Assembly: GCA_903858555.1 (NCBI GenBank)
Contig: CAIOJG010000163.1
Location: forward strand, 1-20,269
Direction of reading: 5' to 3'
Length of the DNA stretch: 20,269 nt
DNA from: Candidatus Magasanikiibacteriota bacterium
GTDB lineage: Bacteria > Patescibacteriota > Patescibacteriia > Magasanikbacterales > GWA2-37-8
Shown: positions 8,414 through 14,930 of the stretch, in pieces
Layout: every line of letters starts with the position of its first letter
Position numbering within the stretch: position 1 is the first letter of the stretch
Program-made: the position numbers and the translations under genes
Notes under the pieces: generated by a model
The model's input: only the letters and a program-made list of their open reading frames with translations
Told to the model about the DNA's origin: nothing
Databases searched by the model: none

Positions 8414-8431
8414 AAAAGAAAAAAAGGCTGT

Positions 8432-9709
8432 TTATAATTTTGGCGGAACGATTAATTTTATAGTATCCGTACCAACACTAGTGGATGTGCCCGTAACAAC
8501 GGCTGGCAAAATTGAAACAATCGGAGCGATTTGAGCCACATCGGTAACGGCTTGGTTGGAAATTTTTTCCGCTTCTTTTGTGGCGGTGTTGGCTTCTTTT
8601 ATTTTTTCTACCACTTTAGTCAAGTCGCCTTTATCCAATAAAGTATTGGCTTCGGTTACGGTTTTATCGACACTATCAACCACTGTCTGAGTTTGAGCGG
8701 CCGCATCGTTGGCCGCGGTTGAAGCTTTGGAAATTTTTTCATTTAAAGCAGCGGTGGTGGTGGCATCAACAGTGGTTTTGTCAGCAATAGCTTTTATCGC
8801 CACATCTTTTGCTTCTACTTTAGCGGCAGTCACAACGGCTTGCACATTTTGCATACTCTGTTGAGACTGGGAAGCATCGGTGGTCACAGCTTGCAGCGAA
8901 GAAGCGATTTCTTGTTTTACTTCGGCGGTAGACACACTCGTGTCCCCTTCTAAATGTTTTGCAACAATTACTTCGACGGCTTTGACAGTCGTGTCTTTGG
9001 CCAAGTCTCTGGCGTCGTTTACTGCCTGAGCGACGGCAATAGTAGAAGAAGTGTCAGCGGCAGTGGAAGCAACCAATAAGGTAGTCTTTACTTCTTGCAA
9101 GGTATCTTTTACTTGTTCCGTGTCTTGCTTTAGATCTTTTACCGTGTCGGCAGTTACCGAGCTGTCACTGGAAGAGGCGGATTGCATTTCATCTAGACTG
9201 CGGCTCACACTGGCGATTTCAATTTTTAAATCATTGACTACTTCTTGAACTTTTTGTTGTTTTTGAGGATCGTTGCCGGCGATGATTTGTTTGGTTTCAG
9301 TCGCGCGACGTTTAGCGAATTCGGAATGTAACATTGTCTGGTCAGTTTTGGAACCAATCAATGAAGCGACCGCTACCTGAGTTTTCTCGGCCACGCGCTT
9401 GGCACCGTAGAGCCAATCACCAGGCAAAGAATTGTAAGCCGCATCCACGCTCGTGATCCAACCACTGGTCGCTACTATAGAGACAACGAGCAACACCGCC
9501 ATTGGACGCACCACACTAAAAACTAAAGTGCGTGGGATAAACAAAGACATGGTGTTCCAAACGTTGTCCAAACTAATTTTTTGATTTTCGGTATTTACGG
9601 TATTTTTTATTTGAGATAGCAAAAGCGCGCGGTTGTTTTTCAACCACGCTTCGCTCGGTTTCACTTCCGAGTGTTTCATCTGTTTGAGTTGTGCAATCAG
9701 ATTTTGCAT
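8432..9709 (-). CDS. DUF5667-like membrane protein, candidate anti-sigma factor
   Basis: The protein has 425 residues. Residues 1-60 are a short cytoplasmic part with AWLKNNRALLLSQI; one membrane helix follows at about 62-85 (TLVFSVVRPMAVLLVVSIVA). Then comes SLPGDWLYGAKRVAEKTQVA at ~94-113, the hallmark of DUF5667, and a HSEFAKRRATETKQI helix. From residue ~140 to 400 the chain is Ala/Thr/Asp/Lys/Val-rich, probably long helical or coiled coil, outside the membrane. It starts 10 bp after the ECF sigma gene. ECF genes are commonly followed by a single-pass membrane protein with a sigma-binding cytoplasmic end, so an anti-sigma role is a reasonable inference. No zinc-binding His/Cys anti-sigma motif is present, so the function is unproven. 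Confidence 0.75.
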   Translation of the reverse strand: MQNLIAQLKQMKHSEVKPSEAWLKNNRALLLSQIKNTVNTENQKISLDNVWNTMSLFIPRTLVFSVVRPMAVLLVVSIVATSGWITSVDAAYNSLPGDWLYGAKRVAEKTQVAVASLIGSKTDQTMLHSEFAKRRATETKQIIAGNDPQKQQKVQEVVNDLKIEIASVSRSLDEMQSASSSDSSVTADTVKDLKQDTEQVKDTLQEVKTTLLVASTAADTSSTIAVAQAVNDARDLAKDTTVKAVEVIVAKHLEGDTSVSTAEVKQEIASSLQAVTTDASQSQQSMQNVQAVVTAAKVEAKDVAIKAIADKTTVDATTTAALNEKISKASTAANDAAAQTQTVVDSVDKTVTEANTLLDKGDLTKVVEKIKEANTATKEAEKISNQAVTDVAQIAPIVSILPAVVTGTSTSVGTDTIKLIVPPKL

Positions 9710-9719
9710 ATCTCTATTT

Positions 9720-10280
9720 TTAAATCGGCTTGTCCAAAATATCTTTCAATTTTTTTAAAGCGCGATGCATTGTTACTCGCACCGCAATCTGTCCTTTATT
9801 GGTAATTTCCGCGATCTCTTTTACTTCCAACTCATCAACATATTTCAGAGTCAAAATTTCTTGATATTCTTGTTTTAGTTTTTTGATTGCCGCGATTATT
9901 TTTTGCGAATCAATTTTTTGTTCTAACTCTTGGTACCATTTTCCACTGTCACCAATTTCCATTTCTTCGTTGATGGCGACTTCCGGTTTGTTGGACCGCG
10001 CGCGATAAAAATCGATGATTGAATTTCGCGCGATGCGATAGAGCAAACCACTGAAACTTTTTATCTCGTCAGCCCCCTGCGAACCGCTGATTAAAAATTG
10101 CCAGGTTTTGAGAAAAACTTCTGAAGTAATATCTTCCGCATTTTCGTGACTACCAACCTTAAAAAAAACGAACCGATAAATTCGTTTTACATATAAGTCG
10201 TAGAGTTCAGCGTATGCGTCGGTATCCTTTTTGGTAAAGATTCTGTATAACAGAATCTTCTCTCTTAATACACCTGACAT
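9720..10280 (-). CDS. ECF-family RNA polymerase sigma factor
   Basis: The 186-residue protein has the two-domain ECF layout. Region sigma2 at ~22-62 includes AELYDLYVKRIYRFVFFKVG and AEDITSEVFLKTWQ; GLLYRIARNSIIDFYRAR follows near 83-100. Region sigma4 at ~131-182 includes LKQEYQEILTLKYVDELEVK, EIAEITNKGQIAVRVTMHRA and LKKLKDIL, a helix-turn-helix for the -35 element. It directs RNA polymerase to a special promoter set. The DUF5667-like gene follows after 10 bp and the S-layer gene lies beyond, so surface-layer or envelope-stress control is a plausible inference. Its own promoter looks like ordinary sigma-70. No Shine-Dalgarno sequence is present. Confidence 0.93.
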   Translation of the reverse strand: MSGVLREKILLYRIFTKKDTDAYAELYDLYVKRIYRFVFFKVGSHENAEDITSEVFLKTWQFLISGSQGADEIKSFSGLLYRIARNSIIDFYRARSNKPEVAINEEMEIGDSGKWYQELEQKIDSQKIIAAIKKLKQEYQEILTLKYVDELEVKEIAEITNKGQIAVRVTMHRALKKLKDILDKPI

Positions 10281-10357
10281 TATAGATGACGTTTAAAAGT
10301 TAAAAGTGTTACACCTCGTCCGTATGATCCGTCTCAAACCTTTAAGCGATAGACCAT

Positions 10358-10386
10358 ATACTATCAAATTGTTCGTGTCTGGTCAA
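10358..10386 (-). promoter_or_regulatory. Promoter of the ECF sigma gene
   Basis: TTGACC (10386-10381), a 17-bp spacer and TAGTAT (10363-10358) face the sigma gene. The predicted transcript starts near 10351, leaving a leader of about 70 nt without a Shine-Dalgarno sequence. Confidence 0.7.
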
Positions 10387-10388
10387 AT

Positions 10389-10407
10389 ATATATAGTACC
10401 TATATAT
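10389..10407. promoter_or_regulatory. Dyad next to the sigma promoter
   Basis: ATATATAG and CTATATAT form 8-bp inverted arms around TAC, immediately upstream of the -35 box of the sigma promoter. It could be an operator or simply a low-complexity AT dyad. Confidence 0.35.
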
Positions 10408-10422
10408 GTTGTAAAAGCAGCT

Positions 10423-10600
10423 ATAAAATTTTAGTAACTGTTTTTGAAAACATTGAACAAGCGAGGTGGCAATTTGTGAACGAGTGCAGCGTGGCTGGCT
10501 CTGTTGTTTGAGCCCGCAGGCGAGTTACAGAGCCAGAGCGCAACGACTCACAAATTTCCCGAGCGGTTCATGTTTGAAAAAATAGTTACTAAAATTTTAT
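10423..10600. repeat. 178-bp imperfect long palindrome
   Basis: The ends are perfect 17-bp inverted repeats, ATAAAATTTTAGTAACT at 10423-10439 and its complement at 10584-10600. Inside, the arms keep matching with small gaps (AACAT-GAAC, AATTTGTGA, TGGCTCTGT) to a short GC-rich centre near 10505-10526. The outer part is AT-rich and the inner part GC-rich. It contains no plausible gene. It may be a MITE-like element or a long transcribed hairpin. No clear target-site duplication is seen. The rest of the 10281-10774 intergenic region holds the sigma promoter on one side and the tandem promoters of the next gene on the other. Confidence 0.75.
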
Positions 10601-10603
10601 CCC

Positions 10604-10633
10604 TTGATAATACAAACATTGATAGTTTATATT
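10604..10633 (+). promoter_or_regulatory. Upstream promoter P1 of the HTH gene at 10775
   Basis: TTGATA (10604-10609), an 18-bp spacer and TATATT (10628-10633) predict a transcript start near 10640, inside the first palindromic operator. It is weaker than the second promoter. Confidence 0.45.
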
Positions 10634-10636
10634 TCG

Positions 10637-10660
10637 TTTGTATAGAGTAGTGTATACAAA
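10637..10660. promoter_or_regulatory. Palindromic operator copy O1
   Basis: This 24-bp imperfect palindrome has outer arms TTTGTATA and TATACAAA. It covers the expected start point of P1. Reverse-complemented, it differs from the second copy at one position in 24. Confidence 0.7.
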
Positions 10661-10721
10661 TTCCGGTTGTATCCGGACGTGTGATAATATCAAAAATACG
10701 GCCCAAAGTCAATGCCTACCC

Positions 10722-10750
10722 TTGACAAAAGGCGAAAAATGTGCTATTTT
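10722..10750 (+). promoter_or_regulatory. Main promoter P2 of the HTH gene at 10775
   Basis: TTGACA (10722-10727), a 17-bp spacer and TATTTT (10745-10750) predict a start near 10757. That is 18 nt before the chosen ATG and within operator O2. Confidence 0.7.
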
Positions 10751-10771
10751 GTATACACTAGTCTATACAAA
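10748..10771. promoter_or_regulatory. Palindromic operator copy O2
   Basis: This is the second copy of the TTTGTATA...TATACAAA palindrome, 111 bp from O1. It starts in the P2 -10 box, spans the predicted start point and ends 3 bp before the ATG. Confidence 0.72.
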
Positions 10772-10774
10772 TCT

Positions 10775-11128
10775 ATGGATAAAGACCAAAAACCTAAAGA
10801 ACTTATTCGCGTTTCTATCTCTGAAGCGGCGCGTCTTTTTGGTGTTAATGCCCAGACTATCCGTCGCGCTATCGCCGCTCAAGAAGTCACCTATGTGATT
10901 GTGGCTGGACGCTATAAAGTAAATTTTGAAAGTCTCGTGAAGTGGTCACAGCACCACACCACTGTCCAAAATAAATTGGCCAATAGAGGCATCGGACAGT
11001 TTGTGGAAAAGTGGAAAATAAAAAACCCACTCTTCTCCCCCAACCCAAAATCTATCCCGGCACAGAGTCAACCAGACGACGATCCAGACACTCTGCCACC
11101 ATCTTCCACTTACCTAAAACCCGATTAA
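10775..11128 (+). CDS. HTH (excisionase/MerR-like) regulator, likely autoregulated
   Basis: I choose ATG 10775 (117 residues), since an upstream in-frame start would place the promoter and operator inside the coding region. Residues ~9-55 form a HTH_17-like domain: LIRVSISEAARLFGVNAQTI, RRAIAAQEV, then the wing VIVAGRYKVNFESLVKW. The C-terminal ~50 residues are Pro/Asp/Ser-rich and probably disordered, with no recognised domain. It stands alone between two promoter/operator pairs and its own terminator, so the simplest reading is a repressor binding those palindromes (inference). It shares only the domain type with the HTH protein at 1222-1467. No Shine-Dalgarno sequence is present. Confidence 0.82.
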   Translation: MDKDQKPKELIRVSISEAARLFGVNAQTIRRAIAAQEVTYVIVAGRYKVNFESLVKWSQHHTTVQNKLANRGIGQFVEKWKIKNPLFSPNPKSIPAQSQPDDDPDTLPPSSTYLKPD

Positions 11129-11144
11129 AAAATCGGGTTTTTTA
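11116..11144. terminator. Terminator of the HTH gene
   Basis: AAAACCCGATT pairs with AATCGGGTTTT around an AAAA loop and is followed by a T-run. The left arm overlaps the last codons and stop of the HTH gene. The A-run on the left makes it potentially bidirectional. Confidence 0.9.
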
Positions 11145-11149
11145 TTTGT

Positions 11150-11178
11150 TTGACCAGAGGTGTTTTTAGGCGTAAAAT
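11150..11178 (+). promoter_or_regulatory. Promoter at the start of the membrane-anchored beta-sandwich gene
   Basis: TTGACC (11150-11155), a 17-bp spacer and TAAAAT (11173-11178). The -10 box ends only 2 bp before ATG 11181, so a transcript from it would begin near 11185, inside the annotated gene. Confidence 0.6.
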
Positions 11179-11180
11179 AA

Positions 11181-12941
11181 ATGAGTAAAAATATTAAAAA
11201 CATGTTCAAACACATCTACAATTTTTTCAGTAAAAATTATTACAAACGCTACCACGGACAATACGCTCACGCCAAAAAATTGTTTGTAATAGATATTGGT
11301 CTTTTTGCCGCCACTTTTGTTTTGTTCGTCAGCACCATTTATTTCCTTTTTTGGAACCCGGGACTCACCGATCAAATTGATTTAAATATTTCTTTTGGTA
11401 ATGGGCGTGTCTTGAGCGGTGACGAAGTAAAAGTCACGATAGATTTTAAAAATCGTAGTAAATATAATTTGAAAAATTCCATATTGGCAGTGCACTTACC
11501 GGACGGCTTTGTAGTAGACCGCGGGCTTACTCCAGAAAATATTTTTAGAAATGACAGTACTTTTGATTTACAAAATTTGCGTCCGGGCGCGACCGGTCAG
11601 GAAATAATTTATGGCCGTCTTTGGGTGGAGCCAAAGACTGATTATCGTGTTATTACCCTACTATCTTACCTGCCGGATAATTCCGGATCACGTGAGCAGA
11701 AAATTGGCTTACAAACTTTAAATTTACCAGACAGCATTTTAAAAACTTCACTGGATATCGCGACCACCACTTTTGCGGGCACACGTTTACCATTTACCTA
11801 CAAACTTAAAAACATCACGGACTATAAACTAACTAACCTAAAATTCAATTTTGATTTCCCAGGCGGTGTCACTATCGTTAGCAGTTCACCAAATAATGAT
11901 CTGCAAAAAGATGATGAAAAAACCATTGTTGGCACAGTTATTGTCCCACACAAAACCGATCAATTCGCGCTTAAAATTTCTGCCACGGCTGAAATCAACA
12001 ACCACACCATCACAATCTTAAACACCTCGGCCAACATAAAAAATTATTCTCCGGAAATCGGCATTGAGGCCAAAACTAGCGACGCATCTTTCGCCGAACC
12101 AAAACAAATTTTAAACGCTTCTTTGACTTGGAAAAATTTTGGTCAACTTGAACTAACCAACGAATCAATCCACATTGCTTTTACTCCCGGCACGGTTGAT
12201 TTAAAAACAACTGCCAAAGAAAATGGATTTGAGACAGATGGAAAAGACTTGATAATAACCAGCAAAGAACGTACTGCCCTATTCAACGGCACACCTTCGG
12301 CTACTGATCAATTTGATTTTAAAGTTTACTTGTTACCGAACTTTACTTTAAACAATGCCGAGAACGCTCAATTTGAAATTATTCCACGCTTTGTGGCTGA
12401 GATAAAAGATCTGCCTGGACAAACCTTTACTATCTACGGCGCCAATGCACAACTACCACTAACTACCGAATTAAGCCTGTCCGCCCAAGCCAGATATTAT
12501 TCTGATGACGGCGATCAGCTTGGTCGCGGTCCGCTCCCACTGCAAGCAAATGAGACTACTAAATATTGGATTTTTATTCGCGTCAACAATACCACCAATG
12601 CGGTACGTGATGCCGTGATGTCCGCGACCTTGCCGACTGGCGTAAAATTTACCGGTCAACAAAGTGTTACGATTGGTCCTAGCATTGTCTACAACGACGC
12701 TACAGGTGATTTAAACTGGAAATTTTATGCTCTTCCGGCCAACAGCCAAACCGGATTATATTTTGAAGTGGCCGTGACTCCAAGCGCAGAACAATTGAAT
12801 AAAAATATAAATTTACTTTCCAATCTAAAATTTAGCGCGACTGATAAAATTACTGACAAACAATTTGATTTAATTCAAAATACAATTACCAATCAACTGC
12901 CACCAAACGACATCGGCAGTAAACGCGGAAATACTTTTTAA
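11181..12941 (+). CDS. Single-pass membrane protein with extracellular beta-sandwich repeats
   Basis: The 586-residue product has a basic N-terminal ~33 residues, one membrane helix at about 34-57 (LFVIDIGLFAATFVLFVSTI) and a long outside part. The latter is built of repeated DUF11/Ig-like sandwiches, each with a phrase such as GDEVKVTIDFKNRSKYNLKN, LPFTYKLKNITDYKLTNLKF or ASLTWKNFGQLELTNESIHI followed by LPxG or FPGG turns. No enzyme motif, sortase signal or Cys pair is seen. It is likely an envelope-anchored surface or adhesion protein (inference). It is flanked by terminators and is therefore monocistronic. The start is uncertain: the promoter overlaps ATG 11181, so the next Met at 11202 (codon 8) may be the true start. 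Confidence 0.75.
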   Translation: MSKNIKNMFKHIYNFFSKNYYKRYHGQYAHAKKLFVIDIGLFAATFVLFVSTIYFLFWNPGLTDQIDLNISFGNGRVLSGDEVKVTIDFKNRSKYNLKNSILAVHLPDGFVVDRGLTPENIFRNDSTFDLQNLRPGATGQEIIYGRLWVEPKTDYRVITLLSYLPDNSGSREQKIGLQTLNLPDSILKTSLDIATTTFAGTRLPFTYKLKNITDYKLTNLKFNFDFPGGVTIVSSSPNNDLQKDDEKTIVGTVIVPHKTDQFALKISATAEINNHTITILNTSANIKNYSPEIGIEAKTSDASFAEPKQILNASLTWKNFGQLELTNESIHIAFTPGTVDLKTTAKENGFETDGKDLIITSKERTALFNGTPSATDQFDFKVYLLPNFTLNNAENAQFEIIPRFVAEIKDLPGQTFTIYGANAQLPLTTELSLSAQARYYSDDGDQLGRGPLPLQANETTKYWIFIRVNNTTNAVRDAVMSATLPTGVKFTGQQSVTIGPSIVYNDATGDLNWKFYALPANSQTGLYFEVAVTPSAEQLNKNINLLSNLKFSATDKITDKQFDLIQNTITNQLPPNDIGSKRGNTF

Positions 12942-12953
12942 AAACTAAAAACA

Positions 12954-12982
12954 AAAATCCAGACTAAATTAGTCTGGATTTT
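12954..12982. terminator. Bidirectional terminator between convergent genes
   Basis: Perfect 14-bp arms AAAATCCAGACTAA and TTAGTCTGGATTTT, with A/T runs on both sides. It lies 12 nt past the stop of the beta-sandwich gene and faces the minus-strand small membrane gene on the other side. Confidence 0.9.
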
Positions 12983-12989
12983 AAATTTG

Positions 12990-13052
12990 TTTTGACTATT
13001 CTCACTTTACCTGCAAATAATTTGTAGACAAAGTGAGTTGGAATAGTCAAAA
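12990..13052. repeat. Second inverted repeat beside the terminator
   Basis: TTTTGACTATTC (12990-13001) and TCACTTT (13002-13008) pair with AAAGTGA (13030-13036) and GAATAGTCAAAA (13041-13052). The central part, CAAAT-A-ATTTG, is also dyadic. No U-tract follows, so it is not an ordinary terminator. Confidence 0.6.
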
Positions 13053-13157
13053 GTTTCTTTTCCAAAGCCCACTCGCGCCCACCGCCAGACCCCAAACAGG
13101 AGTCGGCGGCAGAGCGCGCGAGAGTGGTAGAGAGTCGCCTCCTTCTTCCAACACCAG

Positions 13158-13448
13158 TCAGTGTAGCGGAAGTACGCCGAATGCAGCGACAGCGAACAAA
13201 AGTGAAGCTCCCACCAAGACAATGGCCACGACGACAAATCCGACCCTGAACCAGAATTTAATCATGGATTCATACGGATCGTTCTCGTCGGAATCTAAAC
13301 TGGCGACTCCGAAGAACGTAAGAGCAACGAATTGCCCCAAGATCTGAAGCGTGATGCAACAGACAACAAAGAGAATCCCCTCGTCAGACCGAATGTCGAA
13401 CAACGGATTGTTGTGACACACCACCAACAAAGTGATGATCACCGCCAC
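13158..13448 (-). CDS. Hypothetical small membrane protein, GTG start
   Basis: The frame gives 96 residues with three hydrophobic segments: AVIITLLVV, an ILFVVCCITLQILGQFVALT stretch, and WFRVGFVVVAIVLVGASLLF, with an acidic loop SLDSDENDPYES between the last two. I do not recognise the family. A near-consensus promoter (TTGACA-17-TATTAT) lies upstream, which supports a real gene. The region is GC-richer than its neighbours, a possible sign of transfer. The same frame continues upstream to an ATG at 13487 preceded by GGGAG but is broken by TAA at codon 3, so the gene may be a nonsense-damaged longer protein or start at GTG 13448. The overlapping frames at 13007-13237 and 13033-13347 look like shadows. 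Confidence 0.5.
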   Translation of the reverse strand: MAVIITLLVVCHNNPLFDIRSDEGILFVVCCITLQILGQFVALTFFGVASLDSDENDPYESMIKFWFRVGFVVVAIVLVGASLLFAVAAFGVLPLH

Positions 13449-13478
13449 CGCCGCACAGGTTGCGGAAAATGGCCTTAT

Positions 13479-13487
13479 TTAAGCCAT
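13479..13487 (-). other. Minimal ORF ATG-GCT-TAA in the leader of the small membrane gene
   Basis: A start codon with GGGAG only 3 nt upstream is followed by one Ala codon and TAA. It is in frame with the membrane protein 13 codons downstream and is nested in a GAAAATGGC/GCCATTTTC hairpin (13465-13491). It is one of the few sites in the window with a recognisable Shine-Dalgarno sequence. Confidence 0.45.
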
Positions 13488-13520
13488 TTTCTCCCAAAGC
13501 CACAACCAGGTTAACAACGG

Positions 13521-13549
13521 ATAATACCACAAAAACCGAATTTTGTCAA
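13521..13549 (-). promoter_or_regulatory. Promoter of the small membrane-protein gene
   Basis: TTGACA (13549-13544), a 17-bp spacer and TATTAT (13526-13521). The predicted transcript begins near 13514, about 27 nt before the ATG of the mini-ORF. Confidence 0.78.
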
Positions 13550-13552
13550 TAG

Positions 13553-13680
13553 TTTAAGAAATAAAAAACACCGGTAGTAATTACCTTTGCGCGGGCTTAT
13601 GCGCCCACAGGCGCACGCCTTTGCCCTCGCGGGCAAAAAAGCAAAAAGGTAGTTATTGCCGGTGTTTTTTATTTCTTAAA
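13553..13680. repeat. 128-bp long palindrome abutting metK, probable bidirectional terminator
   Basis: Perfect 22-bp arms at 13553-13574 and 13659-13680, TTTAAGAAATAAAAAACACC then GG, continue as imperfect pairing (GTAATTACCTTT with AAAAGGTAGTTAT). The centre is GC-rich with nested hairpins TGCGCC-CACA-GGCGCA and GCCC-TCGC-GGGC. The right arm ends one base before the metK stop codon. The A/T-rich outer stem suits termination in both directions, though the size is far above a normal terminator. Together with the 10423-10600 element it may represent a palindromic repeat class. Confidence 0.75.
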
Positions 13681-14835
13681 TTATTTCACTCCCACTGCTT
13701 TCTTCAATTCTTTTACTTTATCAACTTTCTCCCATGGAAATTGGTTTCTTCCAAAATGTCCGTAAGAAGCAGTCACACGATAAATAGGACGCATCAATTT
13801 CAAATGTTCAATGATTTTTCCAGGACGGAAATCAAAAACTTTTTTCACGGCTGCTTCCAATTTTTCTTCACTCACTACCGAAGTACCAAAACTATCAATA
13901 CAGATAGAGGTTGGTTCCGCACGTCCAATCACGTAAGACACCTGCACTTCACACTTGTCCGCTAAACCAGCCGCCACAATATTTTTAGCCACGTAGCGAG
14001 CCATATAAGCACCCGAGCGGTCTACTTTACTTGGATCTTTACCGGAGAAACAGCCACCACCATGACGACCCATACCACCGTAAGTATCTACGATGATTTT
14101 ACGTCCGGTCAAACCAGTGTCACCTTGTGGACCACCGATTACAAAACGTCCAGTCATGTTGATGAATAAATCCGTATTTTTATCCATGTATTTTTCACAA
14201 ACCGGCAAAATCACTTTTTTAGTAACATCGGCACGAATTTTTTCAGTCGAGACTGTATCGTGGTGTTGAGTGGAAATTACTACGTTTTTCAAAACGGTTG
14301 GTTTACCATCAACATACTCTACCGCGACCTGAGATTTACCATCTGGACGCAAATATGGAATCGTGCCATTTTTACGAACCTCAGCCAATTTTAAAGTCAA
14401 TTGATGAGCCAAAAAGATTGGCAACGGCATCAATTCTTTAGTCTCGTTACAAGCGTAACCAAACATCAAACCTTGATCCCCCGCACCTTGTTCTTCTACT
14501 TTTTTCTTAGCTACACCCTGAGCAATATCCGGAGATTGTTCGTGAATGGAAATCAACACACCAGCGTGCTCGGCATCAATACCATAAGCCGGATCGGTGT
14601 AACCGATATCTTCCAAAACATCGCGCACAGTTTGCTGCACATCCACAGTGGCTTTAGTAGTAACTTCACCACCAACAATTACCAAACCAGTAGTAGTAAA
14701 ACATTCTACCGCTACGTGAGATTTTGGATCTTGAGCCAAAAATTTATCGAGAACCGCGTCGGAAATCTGATCACAAATTTTATCCGGATGACCTTCCGTC
14801 ACGGACTCCGAAGTAAATACAAATTTTTTAGACAT
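13681..14835 (-). CDS. metK: S-adenosylmethionine synthetase
   Basis: The 384-residue protein has the full family length and all signatures. The N terminus has FTSESVTEGHPDKICDQISD with the ATP-binding His. The hexapeptide-containing GAGDQGLMFGYA lies near residue 117. The P-loop-like HGGGCFSGKDPSKVDRSGAY lies near 230-250, with Cys where Ala is usual. Other motifs are TGRFVIGGPQGDTGLTGRKI and SYGHFGR near the C terminus. It makes S-adenosylmethionine from methionine and ATP, with Mg and K ions, in the cytoplasm. It follows an amino-acid permease on the same strand but has a separate promoter and a structured leader, so expression is probably tuned on its own. No Shine-Dalgarno sequence precedes ATG 14835. 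The identification is certain. Confidence 0.98.
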   Translation of the reverse strand: MSKKFVFTSESVTEGHPDKICDQISDAVLDKFLAQDPKSHVAVECFTTTGLVIVGGEVTTKATVDVQQTVRDVLEDIGYTDPAYGIDAEHAGVLISIHEQSPDIAQGVAKKKVEEQGAGDQGLMFGYACNETKELMPLPIFLAHQLTLKLAEVRKNGTIPYLRPDGKSQVAVEYVDGKPTVLKNVVISTQHHDTVSTEKIRADVTKKVILPVCEKYMDKNTDLFINMTGRFVIGGPQGDTGLTGRKIIVDTYGGMGRHGGGCFSGKDPSKVDRSGAYMARYVAKNIVAAGLADKCEVQVSYVIGRAEPTSICIDSFGTSVVSEEKLEAAVKKVFDFRPGKIIEHLKLMRPIYRVTASYGHFGRNQFPWEKVDKVKELKKAVGVK

Positions 14836-14859
14836 AATTTATATAATAAATAAAATACC

Positions 14860-14919
14860 GACGGAAGGAAGTTGTTGATAGGTAATCGACCACTTAACTT
14901 AGCAACAACTCGCACCGTC
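14860..14919 (-). ncRNA. Structured metK leader RNA, candidate cis-regulator
   Basis: On the minus strand GACGG pairs with CCGTC and AGTTGTTG pairs with CAACAACT, with an asymmetric internal loop (TGCG opposite TCCTT) between the helices and a 25-nt apical region containing GGTCGATTACC. The hairpin lies wholly between the predicted transcript start (~14928) and metK and ends 24 nt before the ATG. The right side carries CTTCCTTCC, anti-Shine-Dalgarno-like. I do not recognise it as SAM-I, SAM-II or SMK type. A metabolite-sensing role is only inferred from position before metK. Confidence 0.45.
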
Positions 14920-14930
14920 AAATTAATAGT

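Noticed and set aside
10638..10898. Plus-strand 86-codon ORF starting at operator O1
   Set aside because: It overlaps the promoter, operator and HTH coding region in another frame and has no domain.
13007..13347. Overlapping ORFs 13007-13237 (minus) and 13033-13347 (plus)
   Set aside because: Their composition is unlike a folded protein, and the minus-strand 13158-13448 frame has a better membrane pattern and promoter.
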